The position numbers and the translations under genes are program-made. The notes under the pieces were generated by a model that was given only the letters and a program-made list of their open reading frames with translations, made no database searches and was not told the DNA's origin. From the NCBI GenBank assembly GCA_045122835.1, contig JBGVIB010000082.1:1-28344 (forward strand): a stretch of DNA of 28,344 nt, in the 5' to 3' direction. Of this stretch, positions 7,004 through 15,166 are shown piece by piece. How positions within the stretch are numbered: the first letter of the stretch is position 1; every line of letters begins with the position of its first letter. Source of the DNA: JBGVMW01 sp045122835. GTDB lineage: Bacteria > Bacillota > Clostridia > Lachnospirales > Lachnospiraceae.

Positions 7004-8626
7004 TTACATCATGCCCATTCCTGGATTACCTGCTGGCATAGCTGGTGCATCTTCTTTGATGTTTGCCACAACAGATTCTGTTGTTAATAATGTAGATGCT
7101 ACGCTTGTTGCATTCTGTAATGCACTTCTTGTAACCTTGGCTGGATCTAAGATACCTGCTTCTACCATATTGCAATATACTTCGTTGTAAGCATCAAAAC
7201 CTACACCTACTTCAGATTCTCTTACTTTATTAATGATAACAGAGCCTTCTAAACCTGCATTTGCTGCAATGTGGAATAATGGAGCTTCCATAGCCTTTAA
7301 GATGATGTTAGCACCTGTCTTCTCATCACCTTCTAATGTCTCTGCTAACTTAGCTACTTCCTTAGAAGCATGAATGTAAGCAGAACCACCGCCGCAGATG
7401 ATACCTTCTTCTACAGCAGCTCTTGTAGCAGCTAACGCATCTTCCATACGAAGTTTTGCTTCCTTCATTTCTGTTTCTGTAGCAGCACCTACACGGATAA
7501 CAGCTACACCACCAGCTAATTTTGCTAATCTTTCCTGTGCTTTTTCTTTATCAAATTCAGATGTTGTCTCTTCGATGATTGTCTTAATCTGACCAATTCT
7601 TGCCTGAATTGCATCCTTATCACCTTCACCTTCTACGATAACTGTGTTCTCTTTCTGAACCTTAACTGATTTTGCACGTCCTAACATTTCTAATGTTGTA
7701 TCCTTTAAGTCCATACCTAAATCAGAAGAAACTACCTGACCACCTGTTAAGATAGCGATATCTTCTAACATTGCCTTACGTCTGTCACCATAACCTGGAG
7801 CCTTTACAGCTACTACGTTAAATGTACCACGTAATTTATTAACGATTAATGTTGTTAATGCTTCACCTTCTACATCCTCAGCAATGATTAATAATCTTGC
7901 ACCAGACTGCACGATCTGCTCTAACAATGGAAGGATATCCTGAATATTAGAAATCTTCTTATCTGTAATTAAGATGTATGGATTTTCTAATACTGCTTCC
8001 ATTTTTTCCATATCGGTTGCCATGTAAGCAGAAATATATCCTCTGTCGAACTGCATACCTTCTACTAAGTCTAATTCTGTCTTCATGGTCTTGCTTTCTT
8101 CGATTGTGATAACACCATCATTGGAAACCTTTTCCATTGCATCTGCAACCATGTTACCTACTTCATCATCACCAGCGGAAATTGCAGCTACTCTTGCAAT
8201 CTGCTGTTTATCCTGAATCTTACTTGACATTGCAGCGATTGTTTCTACTGCTTTATCAGTTGCTTTCTTCATACCTTTACGAAGAACGATTGGGTTCGCA
8301 CCTGCTGCTAAGTTCTTCATTCCTTCATTTACCATTGCCTGTGCTAATACAGTAGCTGTTGTTGTACCATCACCTGCTACATCATTTGTCTTTGTAGCAA
8401 CTTCTTTTACTAACTGGGCACCCATATTTTCAAATGCATCTTCTAATTCTACTTCTTTTGCAATGGTAACACCATCGTTTGTGATTAATGGAGCACCGAA
8501 AGAACGATCTAATACTACGTTTCTACCCTTTGGTCCAATGGTAACTCTTACTGTATCTGCTAACTGGTTTACACCTGCTTCTAATGCTTTTCTTGCGTCT
8601 GCGCCGAATTTAATTTCCTTTGCCAT
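7004..8626 (-). CDS. groEL: Chaperonin GroEL (60 kDa)
   Basis: ATP-driven double-ring folding chamber working with GroES in the cytosol. Its 540 residues are full length. Visible: MAKEIKFGADARKALEAGVN at the N-terminus, the nucleotide-binding VGDGTTT-type segment (VAGDGTTTATVLAQ) near residue 85, VEGMQFDRGYISAYMAT at about 190, GGGSAYIHA at about 413 and a short Gly/Met tail ending GNPGMGMM. AGGAGG lies before the ATG. It is 79 bp after groES in one operon under CIRCE/HrcA control. The intergenic gap contains a TTAACATGG/CCATGTTAA dyad. Confidence 0.99.
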   Translation of the reverse strand: MAKEIKFGADARKALEAGVNQLADTVRVTIGPKGRNVVLDRSFGAPLITNDGVTIAKEVELEDAFENMGAQLVKEVATKTNDVAGDGTTTATVLAQAMVNEGMKNLAAGANPIVLRKGMKKATDKAVETIAAMSSKIQDKQQIARVAAISAGDDEVGNMVADAMEKVSNDGVITIEESKTMKTELDLVEGMQFDRGYISAYMATDMEKMEAVLENPYILITDKKISNIQDILPLLEQIVQSGARLLIIAEDVEGEALTTLIVNKLRGTFNVVAVKAPGYGDRRKAMLEDIAILTGGQVVSSDLGMDLKDTTLEMLGRAKSVKVQKENTVIVEGEGDKDAIQARIGQIKTIIEETTSEFDKEKAQERLAKLAGGVAVIRVGAATETEMKEAKLRMEDALAATRAAVEEGIICGGGSAYIHASKEVAKLAETLEGDEKTGANIILKAMEAPLFHIAANAGLEGSVIINKVRESEVGVGFDAYNEVYCNMVEAGILDPAKVTRSALQNATSVASTLLTTESVVANIKEDAPAMPAGNPGMGMM

Positions 8627-8705
8627 GTTTATTTTCCTCCTGAACTATTACTGATATTAACATGGTTAATTATTACCCATGTTAATTATTAACTATGTTA
8701 GTCGA

Positions 8706-8990
8706 TTATTCTACGATTGCTAAGATATCGTTCTGTCTTACGATGATATATTCTGTATCTTCTAATTTTACTTCTGTTCCTGCATATTTAGAATAAATTA
8801 CTTTGTCACCAACTTTTACGTTCATGGTTACTTCTTTACCATCTACTAATCCGCCCGGACCTACTGCAAGTACTTCTGCTTCCTGTGGTTTTTCTTTATT
8901 CTGTCCTGGTAATACAATTCCTGATTTTGTTGTTTCTTCTGCTTCTACCTGCTTTAATACAACTCTGTCTCCTAATGGTGTTAATTTCAT
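8706..8990 (-). CDS. groES: Co-chaperonin GroES (10 kDa)
   Basis: Heptameric lid of GroEL. 94 residues, full length: MKLTPLGDRVVLKQVEAEE, the mobile-loop segment TTKSGIVLPG at about 21-30, GDKVIYSKYAGTEVK, and a C-terminus VRQNDILAIVE. AAGGAGG lies before the ATG. It is the first gene of the groESL operon; the CIRCE operator is about 40 bp upstream. Confidence 0.99.
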   Translation of the reverse strand: MKLTPLGDRVVLKQVEAEETTKSGIVLPGQNKEKPQEAEVLAVGPGGLVDGKEVTMNVKVGDKVIYSKYAGTEVKLEDTEYIIVRQNDILAIVE

Positions 8991-9031
8991 ATTTATTTCC
9001 TCCTTAAACTTTAATATCTACCTCTTAACTA

Positions 9032-9058
9032 TTAGCACTCGACTTTGATGAGTGCTAA
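9032..9058 (-). promoter_or_regulatory. CIRCE operator (HrcA site)
   Basis: Perfect TTAGCACTC - 9 bp - GAGTGCTAA, the full consensus, between the groES promoter and groES. The HrcA repressor is expected to bind it and release on heat shock. hrcA itself is not in the window. Confidence 0.97.
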
Positions 9059-9070
9059 CTGCTAACACAT

Positions 9071-9099
9071 ATATTAGTGTTTCTCAAATCATTGTGCAA
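9071..9099 (-). promoter_or_regulatory. Promoter of groES-groEL
   Basis: Minus-strand TTGCAC (9094-9099), 17 bp, TAATAT (9071-9076), placed directly upstream of CIRCE so that the operator overlaps the start of the transcript. Confidence 0.85.
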
Positions 9100-9250
9100 C
9101 TGTCTATTTTCCGATATATTCTTGTATATCTTTATTTTTCTTTCGTTTTCCTTTGTTTTCTTCGTTTTTCTTTACTTCCTTAACTTTTGCAGTTTTCATA
9201 TTTCCTTTAGAAATGTTATTTTCTTGTAAGATTTTCTATGGAAATGTTTA

Positions 9251-9295
9251 GAAATTCTAGCTTGTGTAACTGAATCATAGTTGCTACCCGACGCA
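9251..9295. repeat. Repeat with GCTACCC core, copy 1
   Basis: Plus-strand GAAATTCTAG, TTGTGT, TGAATCAT, GCTACCC, GACGC in the same order and nearly the same spacing as at 28071-28117. Most differences are transitions. It lies in the 274-bp gap between the groES promoter and the Fic remnant. That gap otherwise holds only AT-rich sequence and a TGGGAA/TTCCCA dyad at about 9339-9361. Confidence 0.65.
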
Positions 9296-9374
9296 CTATC
9301 CGGAAATGATGCCGTCAGTTTTATATATATTCGTAAGATGGGAAAACTAGTACTGTTCCCAAGTTAAAGTAATT

Positions 9375-9611
9375 TTACTCTAATTCTTCTGTTTTAAAGG
9401 TTGTATATCCTTCATAATAATAGCTGGTATCAATACCTTTCATGTAAACTTCCCGGTTGTTGACTTCATCTGTGAGTGCTGATTTCAAAATGTGTTTTAT
9501 CTCGATATCCTTAATCGGGCTGCGCTTCATAGCCTTTTTCTTACTAAGTTTTTCTTCTGTACGTGCTAATTCAGCCGAATTTGTTATACCCAATTTATAC
9601 TTAAGGGTCAT
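9375..9611 (-). pseudogene. Fic-family remnant with internal in-frame deletion
   Basis: 78 residues. The first 26 (LGITNSAELARTEEKLSKKKA) resemble the extreme N-terminus of Fic/DOC AMP-transferases of about 200 residues. The remaining 50 (RSPIKDIEIKHILKSALTDE, then NNREVYMKGIDTSYYYEGY) resemble their C-terminus. The whole catalytic core is missing, including the HPFxxGNGR motif, yet the frame is open. GAAAGGA precedes the ATG. Most likely a remnant with no Fic activity. The match is from memory of the family; the join point appears to be near residues 26-28. Confidence 0.65.
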
Positions 9612-9678
9612 TATCCCATTCCTTTCTTACACAAACATATTCCCAAAGCAAAATTTATTAATAATATTTTGCAGTTTT

Positions 9679-10107
9679 CTATGTCAATAAAAAACCACCC
9701 TCATAAGCCCTTTTAAGCATCTCATAAACTTCAGGATTGGTTTTCTTTACATTAACAGGCACCAACGATGTATTGGTCAGTGCATGAACGGTACTGCCTT
9801 CATTTATCACAATTCCATCTTCATTCTTCACAGTATAGAAAAATTCTAACTTTGCACCACGAAAAGTACCAATCCGGCACTCTACTATTAAATTTTCCTC
9901 ATATCTTGCCGGCTTAATATATTTACAATGAAGTTCCACAAGAGGCACCATAACGCCAGCCTCTTCCATATCAGAATAGCGCATTCCCATAGCTTCAATG
10001 AAGTCTCCTCTTGCTGCCTCATACCAGACCGCATAGTTGGAGTGGTGTACAATTCCCATTTTATCTGTTTCTGCATAACGTACTTTAATTGGTGTTTTTG
10101 TTACCAT
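9679..10107 (-). CDS. Acyl-CoA thioesterase, YbgC/FadM-type hotdog fold
   Basis: Predicted cytosolic acyl-CoA hydrolase. From the ATG at 10107 (MVTKTPIKVRYAETDKMG) it is 142 residues, typical for the family; AAGGAGAG precedes it. An in-frame ATG at 10170 would add 21 residues with no similarity and a poorer site. The signature RYAETDKMGIVHHSNYAVWY carries the catalytic Asp and the substrate-loop His. It is a single gene on the minus strand, 67 bp upstream of the Fic remnant in the transcription direction. Substrate cannot be told from sequence. Confidence 0.9.
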   Translation of the reverse strand: MVTKTPIKVRYAETDKMGIVHHSNYAVWYEAARGDFIEAMGMRYSDMEEAGVMVPLVELHCKYIKPARYEENLIVECRIGTFRGAKLEFFYTVKNEDGIVINEGSTVHALTNTSLVPVNVKKTNPEVYEMLKRAYEGGFLLT

Positions 10108-10392
10108 AATTATCTCTCCTTCTGCCGCTTCGACGGCTACTTCCTTTATATTATATCTTTTATCTATCACTTTTTATTATATTTAACAATTCGTTTTCTC
10201 CCATCCATATGATACAGAAATTGACGAATTATGCGGAATATGATACACTTACGGTATCTGAACTTATTTAAAAGTTATAAATATGTAACCATTCAGAAGA
10301 TGCCATTCACAAAATAGTAACATCTACATTTTGTGTGTATGTTCACACCTTTTGAAGAGTTACCAGATTATAATAAAAAGGGGTATATACAT
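10108..10392. other. Divergent intergenic region, thioesterase / transglycosylase
   Basis: About 285 bp separating two divergently transcribed genes. It contains a dyad CACAAAAT/ATTTTGTG at 10308-10335 and, on the plus strand, a TATAAT at 10369-10374 without a matching -35. Nothing firmer is visible. Confidence 0.5.
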
Positions 10393-11145
10393 ATGACAGT
10401 CGATCAAATACGTGCAATGGAGCAGACCGCTTCCACCACAGCCACTTCTGCCGCAAACGGAACTGCTAACACCAGTTTTTCTTCTGTATTACAGGAAAGC
10501 ACTTCTTTAGATTCCATTATTACAAAAGCTTCTGAGAAGTACAATGTACCTGCTTCTCTTATCAAAGCAGTATGTAAAGCAGAATCTAATTTTAATGCAA
10601 AAGCCGTGTCATGCTGCGGTGCCCAAGGCGTGATGCAGTTAATGCCATCCACTGCGAAATCTTTAGGTGTAAAGGATGCCTTTAATCCGGAGCAGAATAT
10701 TATGGGAGGAACAAAGTATTTATCGCAGTTACTTGATAAATATGATGGCAATGTTACCTACGCTCTGGCAGCTTACAATGCCGGTTCTGGTAATGTTGCA
10801 AAATATGGCGGTGTACCTCCATTTAAGGAGACACAAAATTATATCAAGAAAATCACCGGTTATCTTACAGATGGTGTTACTGTCCCAGCAACCGCTATAC
10901 AAACACAGACAACCACTGCCACTGCTAATCTTACTGTAGAGGAAGTAGATGCAGAAATTCAGGAGGTTGTGGACCAGTTAAATGAGTCCCTGTCCTTTGA
11001 GTATGATGATTATCTTGATTTTATCAGAATTTTCATGGAATATTTAAACCAGGAAGAACCAGATGACAACGAAGATGCCAAACAGGCTTATACGGCAAAC
11101 TCCTCTATGCCTTTTGCATTACAGCAGATGTTGGATCTTGTATAA
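10393..11145 (+). CDS. Lytic transglycosylase (SLT domain), no signal peptide
   Basis: Predicted to cleave peptidoglycan between MurNAc and GlcNAc. I start at the ATG at 10393 (MTVDQIRAMEQ, 250 residues) with AAGGGG upstream; a start at 10333 adds 20 unrelated residues. A Ser/Thr/Ala-rich N-terminus is followed by the SLT domain at about 45-155, with catalytic Glu in KAESNFN, GAQGVMQLMPSTAKSLG, and ALAAYNAGSGNV. The last about 90 residues are acidic and unassigned. No signal peptide or membrane span is visible, as in YjbJ-like or flagellum-associated hydrolases; its export route is unknown. The only sizeable plus-strand gene. Confidence 0.88.
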   Translation: MTVDQIRAMEQTASTTATSAANGTANTSFSSVLQESTSLDSIITKASEKYNVPASLIKAVCKAESNFNAKAVSCCGAQGVMQLMPSTAKSLGVKDAFNPEQNIMGGTKYLSQLLDKYDGNVTYALAAYNAGSGNVAKYGGVPPFKETQNYIKKITGYLTDGVTVPATAIQTQTTTATANLTVEEVDAEIQEVVDQLNESLSFEYDDYLDFIRIFMEYLNQEEPDDNEDAKQAYTANSSMPFALQQMLDLV

Positions 11146-11203
11146 ACCATAATGATCTTCTTTACTACAGTAGGTATTATATAAAAATTTCGCGAAACAC
11201 AGT

Positions 11204-11239
11204 CCCCGGCCTTCACTAACGTGACCGCCGGGGTTTTTT
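11204..11239 (+). terminator. Terminator of the lytic transglycosylase gene
   Basis: GC-rich stem CCCCGGC / GCCGGGG with an inner CAC/GTG pairing, followed by six T on the plus strand, 58 bp after the stop codon. Confidence 0.92.
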
Positions 11240-11292
11240 CATATATTACTTTTTCACATATACTTATTTTCTATCAAAAACAATCGATGCAG

Positions 11293-11339
11293 GTATGAAA
11301 AAAGGACACTGCCCAAACGCTAACGCCACATAAGGAAGT
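11293..11339. repeat. Left inverted element bounding the accessory island
   Basis: Plus strand GTATGAAAAAAGGACACTGC, then CC, a diverged middle, then CCACATAAGGAAGT. The inverse of 15533-15578, which reads ACTTCCTTAGTGG ... TGTCCTTTTTCATAC. Both outer thirds match; the middles differ. It could be duplicated terminators or ends of a mobile element. Confidence 0.55.
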
Positions 11340-11365
11340 AATTTGAAAATAGCAACGGATATGGA

Positions 11366-12247
11366 CTATTTGTACTCGGATTTAAGAATATCGGATAACA
11401 GTTCTTTTTCGATTACAAACTCCGGTGTACCCATATAGCCGGGGGCTACCTCGTATTTATCAAAAACAATTACAAGGTCTCCGTTTTCACTCCAGTAAAA
11501 ATTATGTTCATCACTGAGCTTTACAAAGTCCTGTCCGATTTCCGCATTTTCTGTCCAATAAATTTTGCTGTTATCTCCAGCCATCTCTATATTCATTTGA
11601 CGGCGAAGCTCGTTCTCTAAAACAGCAGAATATTCATTGTCAATGAAAAGGTCTTTTAGCGTTATAATTTTATAGCCACGCTTGTCAATGTGGTAATATT
11701 TATAGTAGGTATTACTGCTACCCGCCACTTCATGAACACAGATTTTCAAAGTAAACCAATTTTCTGTGTTTGTTATCACTTCATAATCAACATATATACC
11801 ACTATGACCTTTATCTCCGATTTCTTCCAAGTCCATATTAAATCTGTCAACTAATATTTTTGTCAGTTCGTCAACATCTTTATTGATATAATCTGCCGCC
11901 TGACTTTCGTTACCCTCAATTTTAGGAACATCAATATCCATTTCGTGATTACGGTCGGAATAAAAGTAGTTGCGGATAGTTACAACTTCTACAATATTTC
12001 CGATAACAGGTATTTCTTCTAACGCCTTTGCGTATACCGTACTACAATTAGGAAGTACAACGAGAAACACGAATATAAAACAAGCCGCTATAGTCATGAT
12101 TTTCGGGAACAGTTTAAATTTGAGTACTTTCTGTTCCTGTTCGGGCAATGATGCGAGCGTTTGCTCAATTTGTAATTTAACACTATCGGGGATTTGCCGG
12201 TTTTCTTCTTTAATTTTTGTTTTTATAAACTTATCAAATTCACTCAT
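11366..12247 (-). CDS. rsiV: RsiV-like anti-sigma factor (DUF3298-type)
   Basis: Predicted membrane anti-sigma for the adjacent ECF sigma factor. 293 residues (B. subtilis RsiV is 285): cytosolic N-terminus 1-48, one span at about 49-67, a signal-peptidase-like VYA at 71-73 (RsiV is known to be cut by signal peptidase on binding lysozyme), and an extracellular domain ending in the DUF3298 region (ITLKDLFIDNEYSAVLENEL, KYEVAPGYMGTPEFVI). The ATG overlaps the sigma stop by 4 bp, so the two are translationally coupled. Lysozyme sensing is inferred from the family. It is last in the four-gene operon. Confidence 0.85.
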   Translation of the reverse strand: MSEFDKFIKTKIKEENRQIPDSVKLQIEQTLASLPEQEQKVLKFKLFPKIMTIAACFIFVFLVVLPNCSTVYAKALEEIPVIGNIVEVVTIRNYFYSDRNHEMDIDVPKIEGNESQAADYINKDVDELTKILVDRFNMDLEEIGDKGHSGIYVDYEVITNTENWFTLKICVHEVAGSSNTYYKYYHIDKRGYKIITLKDLFIDNEYSAVLENELRRQMNIEMAGDNSKIYWTENAEIGQDFVKLSDEHNFYWSENGDLVIVFDKYEVAPGYMGTPEFVIEKELLSDILKSEYK

Positions 12248-12729
12248 TTCGCAAAATCCTCCTTCAAAATTTCCCGCAGTTTTTTTCTCGCTCGGGATAA
12301 ATGTTGTTTTGTAACAATCGCATTAGTGTTTGTGATTTTTGCAATTTCATCAATCCGTAAATCCTCATAATAGTAAAGTATTATATCTGTTCGATACGGT
12401 TCTTTAAGCGTGTTAACTGCCTGCCATACAGTCAGCTTTGTTTCGGTATCTGTTTCTTCAAATTCACCCGCAATTACGACTTCCTGTATAGGAATTATTC
12501 TTGTGTTTTTTCGTATGTATTCAACCGCTGTGTTATGTATTATTTTTAGAATCCAAGTCTTAAATGCTTTTTTGCTTTTTAATGAATTGAGATTTTTGTA
12601 TGCACGAAGAATTGCTTCACTTATTATATCTGCCGCATCCGTATCGTTTCTGACCAGTGAAAAAGCCAAATCATACATTGCTTTTTCGTGAAGTCTTATT
12701 TGTTCGCAAAATGTATCCTTATCCATCAA
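12244..12729 (-). CDS. sigV: ECF RNA polymerase sigma factor, SigV-like
   Basis: Directs RNA polymerase to envelope-stress promoters. 161 residues with the two usual domains: sigma-2 (YDLAFSLVRNDTDAADIISE, AFKTWILKIIHNTAVEYIRK) at about 15-80 and sigma-4 helix-turn-helix (TLKEPYRTDIILYYYEDLRI, DEIAKITNTNAIVTKQHLSR) at about 105-155. It starts 2 bp after the SGNH gene stop and overlaps rsiV by 4 bp. An ECF-like promoter at 14996-15022 suggests autoregulation. The SigV assignment rests mostly on the RsiV partner. Confidence 0.88.
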   Translation of the reverse strand: MMDKDTFCEQIRLHEKAMYDLAFSLVRNDTDAADIISEAILRAYKNLNSLKSKKAFKTWILKIIHNTAVEYIRKNTRIIPIQEVVIAGEFEETDTETKLTVWQAVNTLKEPYRTDIILYYYEDLRIDEIAKITNTNAIVTKQHLSRARKKLREILKEDFAK

Positions 12730-12731
12730 GT

Positions 12732-13553
12732 TTAATCCTCCTTACATAGTTTTGCAGTTTCTGTGCAAATCCATTCCCCCCACTCAACATAATATTTCGC
12801 ATATAGGTGTGCATTGTCGGATGTTTTGTCGGCAGATAAATTCCCACCGCCATCATCAAACAAATTATTTACATCAATATAAAATATATTTTTTCCGTTT
12901 GCGATTTTTGCCAATTCAGCATTTAGTTTGTTGATATTTTTATTGTTGATATAATTATCGCTATCGTTTAGTTTTTTTGAAACGTGCAAATTTGCCTGTA
13001 TTATAATTGTGGCATCAGGCTGCTTTTCTTCTATAAATTCAATCAAGTCATTATATTTATTTATAACTTTTTTAAACTCATAACCCAACTCGTTTATTCC
13101 AAGCATCACATATATTTTACCATATTTTTTGTTAGATAACACCTCATCAAGGGTTACCTTACCCATACTTGGAACCGAAAGCCGTTCTTTCTTTATATCA
13201 AACACATTCATACCTGTGCTGCAAAAATAATTGGCATCTTTTAGTCCTGCGTATTCCATTATTCCAACTGTTCGGGAATCTCCGATAAAAAGTGCATCAT
13301 TCATCGAAACCGGCTGTACATTCAAATCGTCTGCTTCACTTGTTTTGTTCTCGCTTGTCGCATCCGTATTTTCTGTTAGCAATGTAGAAACCGATGTATC
13401 GATTTCTTTTTCGTTATTTTCTAAAATTTCTATGTCAGAAGCAGATATACTTTCCTTATTTTCTTTTTCAACACTTCTGCAAGAAGCAAAAGCAACAACT
13501 AATAACACGGCAACAATTAAAGACAATAAAGTAATTAAATTTGTTTTTTTCAT
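12732..13553 (-). CDS. SGNH/GDSL hydrolase-like lipoprotein
   Basis: 273 residues. A signal peptide with a 15-residue hydrophobic core ends in AFASC, an imperfect lipobox with Cys25. A Ser/Thr/Asp/Glu-rich linker (about 30-85) is followed by an SGNH-like domain: GDSRT with Ser93 (block I), GINE at 152-155 (block III, Glu instead of Asp), and DNAH at 246-249 (Asp/His pair). Expected to act outside the membrane, moving an acyl group delivered by the MBOAT partner to a glycan, or removing it. It lies 12 bp after the MBOAT gene and 2 bp before the sigma gene. Confidence 0.85.
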   Translation of the reverse strand: MKKTNLITLLSLIVAVLLVVAFASCRSVEKENKESISASDIEILENNEKEIDTSVSTLLTENTDATSENKTSEADDLNVQPVSMNDALFIGDSRTVGIMEYAGLKDANYFCSTGMNVFDIKKERLSVPSMGKVTLDEVLSNKKYGKIYVMLGINELGYEFKKVINKYNDLIEFIEEKQPDATIIIQANLHVSKKLNDSDNYINNKNINKLNAELAKIANGKNIFYIDVNNLFDDGGGNLSADKTSDNAHLYAKYYVEWGEWICTETAKLCKED

Positions 13554-13565
13554 TATAAATACCTC

Positions 13566-14960
13566 TCAAAATCTAAAATATAAAAACGGATCGTCAAGAC
13601 CACGATACATACAGTAAAGACTGCCAACCAATATTGCTGTCAAGAAAATCCCTAATATTATTTTGCTGTTAGTTTTCTTTAACAGTTTGTACGGCAATTT
13701 GGTTGATAACAATATTCCTGCTATAAAGAATGGGTAATATTCACCTAAATATTTCAAATAGTCATATCTGAAAACCGACCACACACCCTGCCCGAAAAAC
13801 GGAAACATTCTTGTAAATAAAACTCCTAATTGTTCCATATCGCTTACTGCAAAAATACTCCAAGTAATAGGGATAAGAAACACCATATAAATATGACCTA
13901 AAGCCCTGTATGTGCTAAGAAACTTTCCTATTAAAAACTTTTCGATAAGAATAATCAGAAAAAGTAATAATCCCCAAAGCAGAAAATTATATCCTGCACC
14001 GTGCCATATTCCCGTAAGTAACCATACAATCAATAGACTTGTTACGTTTTTCATAATACCATTCTTATTTCCGCCAAGCGGTATGTACACATATTCACGA
14101 AACCAGCTACCGAGCGTTATGTGCCAACGCCTCCAGAATTCGGTCATTGTAACGCTTGTATATGGATGCTTGAAATTTACAGGCAACGTAAAGCCTAACA
14201 TTTTTCCTAAACCTATAGCCATTAAAGAATATCCGAAAAAATCAAAATAAATTTGAAAGGACAAAGCAATAACCGACATCCAAGCAAGTGGTGTTGAAAG
14301 ACTTTCAAAGCCGATTGACTGTGCCTGAGACCAAAGTTTACCTATGGGATTTGCAAGTAATACTTTAAGTCCGATACCGAATATAAATATTCCCACACCT
14401 TGCTTTACGATATATGAATTTACTTTTCTTCGTTCAAGTCTCCCTGAAACCTCTGTGTAGGTTACAATAGGACCGGCTATGAGCTGTGGAAACATTGATA
14501 TATATACAGAAAAGTTTAACAAACTTTTTTCGGCTGTGGTTTTCCCTTTGTACACATCAAAAATGTACGACATACCTTGAAAGGTATAAAAAGAAATACC
14601 AATAGGCAAAATTATTTCTTCAGGCAGATTAAATCTATCAGAAATCTTCCCCAATTCACTGAAAACAAAATTTGCATATTTGAATACACAAAGGGATATT
14701 AAATGAAATATCACACCGCAAAAAAGAATGAACCTTTTGTGTTTATTATATTTTTCCAAGTAAACTCCTACGTAAAAATCCACTAAAATACTTACAATAA
14801 ACAAAACAAAATGATAGGGGACTTCTATTGTTCCTATAAAGTAAAAAGCAAGGCTTCCCAAAAGTAGAGCTATGTTTCTGTATTTGGTTGGCGTCAAATA
14901 ATAGCAGATAAAAAATATCGGCATAAAAATTAAAATAAATTGTAAACTACTAAAAACCAT
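13566..14960 (-). CDS. MBOAT family O-acyltransferase (AlgI/DltB/PatA-like)
   Basis: 464-residue polytopic membrane protein with about ten or more hydrophobic spans. Family hallmarks: ILPIGISFYTFQGMSYIFDV at about residue 117, FPQLIAGPIV, FWRRWHITLGSWFREYVYIP at about 280, and GIWHGAGYNFLLWG with the catalytic His near 320. It would carry acyl (probably acetyl) groups across the membrane. The SGNH lipoprotein next door is the usual extracytoplasmic partner. First gene of the SigV-type operon, about 35 bp after an ECF-like promoter. The acceptor (peptidoglycan, teichoic acid or polysaccharide) cannot be told. Confidence 0.93.
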   Translation of the reverse strand: MVFSSLQFILIFMPIFFICYYLTPTKYRNIALLLGSLAFYFIGTIEVPYHFVLFIVSILVDFYVGVYLEKYNKHKRFILFCGVIFHLISLCVFKYANFVFSELGKISDRFNLPEEIILPIGISFYTFQGMSYIFDVYKGKTTAEKSLLNFSVYISMFPQLIAGPIVTYTEVSGRLERRKVNSYIVKQGVGIFIFGIGLKVLLANPIGKLWSQAQSIGFESLSTPLAWMSVIALSFQIYFDFFGYSLMAIGLGKMLGFTLPVNFKHPYTSVTMTEFWRRWHITLGSWFREYVYIPLGGNKNGIMKNVTSLLIVWLLTGIWHGAGYNFLLWGLLLFLIILIEKFLIGKFLSTYRALGHIYMVFLIPITWSIFAVSDMEQLGVLFTRMFPFFGQGVWSVFRYDYLKYLGEYYPFFIAGILLSTKLPYKLLKKTNSKIILGIFLTAILVGSLYCMYRGLDDPFLYFRF

Positions 14961-14995
14961 TTATCTGTTCTCTCTTTCTGTTATTCACTTATAAA

Positions 14996-15022
14996 GACGA
15001 ACAAGGAACCCAAAAGGTGACA
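14996..15022 (-). promoter_or_regulatory. Candidate ECF sigma promoter of the island operon
   Basis: Minus strand TGTCACC (15016-15022), 16 bp, CGTC (14996-14999), about 35 bp before the MBOAT start. CGTC is the usual -10 of ECF factors such as SigM/SigV, and the spacing fits. The -35 is not the classical TGAAAC. An autoregulatory site is inferred. Confidence 0.55.
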
Positions 15023-15166
15023 GACTTTTGAAAATATTTTCTGTTAACGTTATTCCACCCATTACCGAAAAAATATTTAAAAAGCTTTGGCAAACATACG
15101 CTCTTCTTGGTGTAATAAAATACTCTCATAGGAGAGACACAACTGAATATAGTTTTTTATCACACG

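Noticed and set aside
8655..8700. Dyad TTAACATGG / CCATGTTAA between groES and groEL as a second CIRCE
   Set aside because: The sequence is unlike TTAGCACTC-N9-GAGTGCTAA; it is an AT-rich stem with no T-tract.
10369..10374. TATAAT as -10 for the lytic transglycosylase
   Set aside because: No acceptable -35 at 16-18 bp, and it lies only 18 bp from the start codon.
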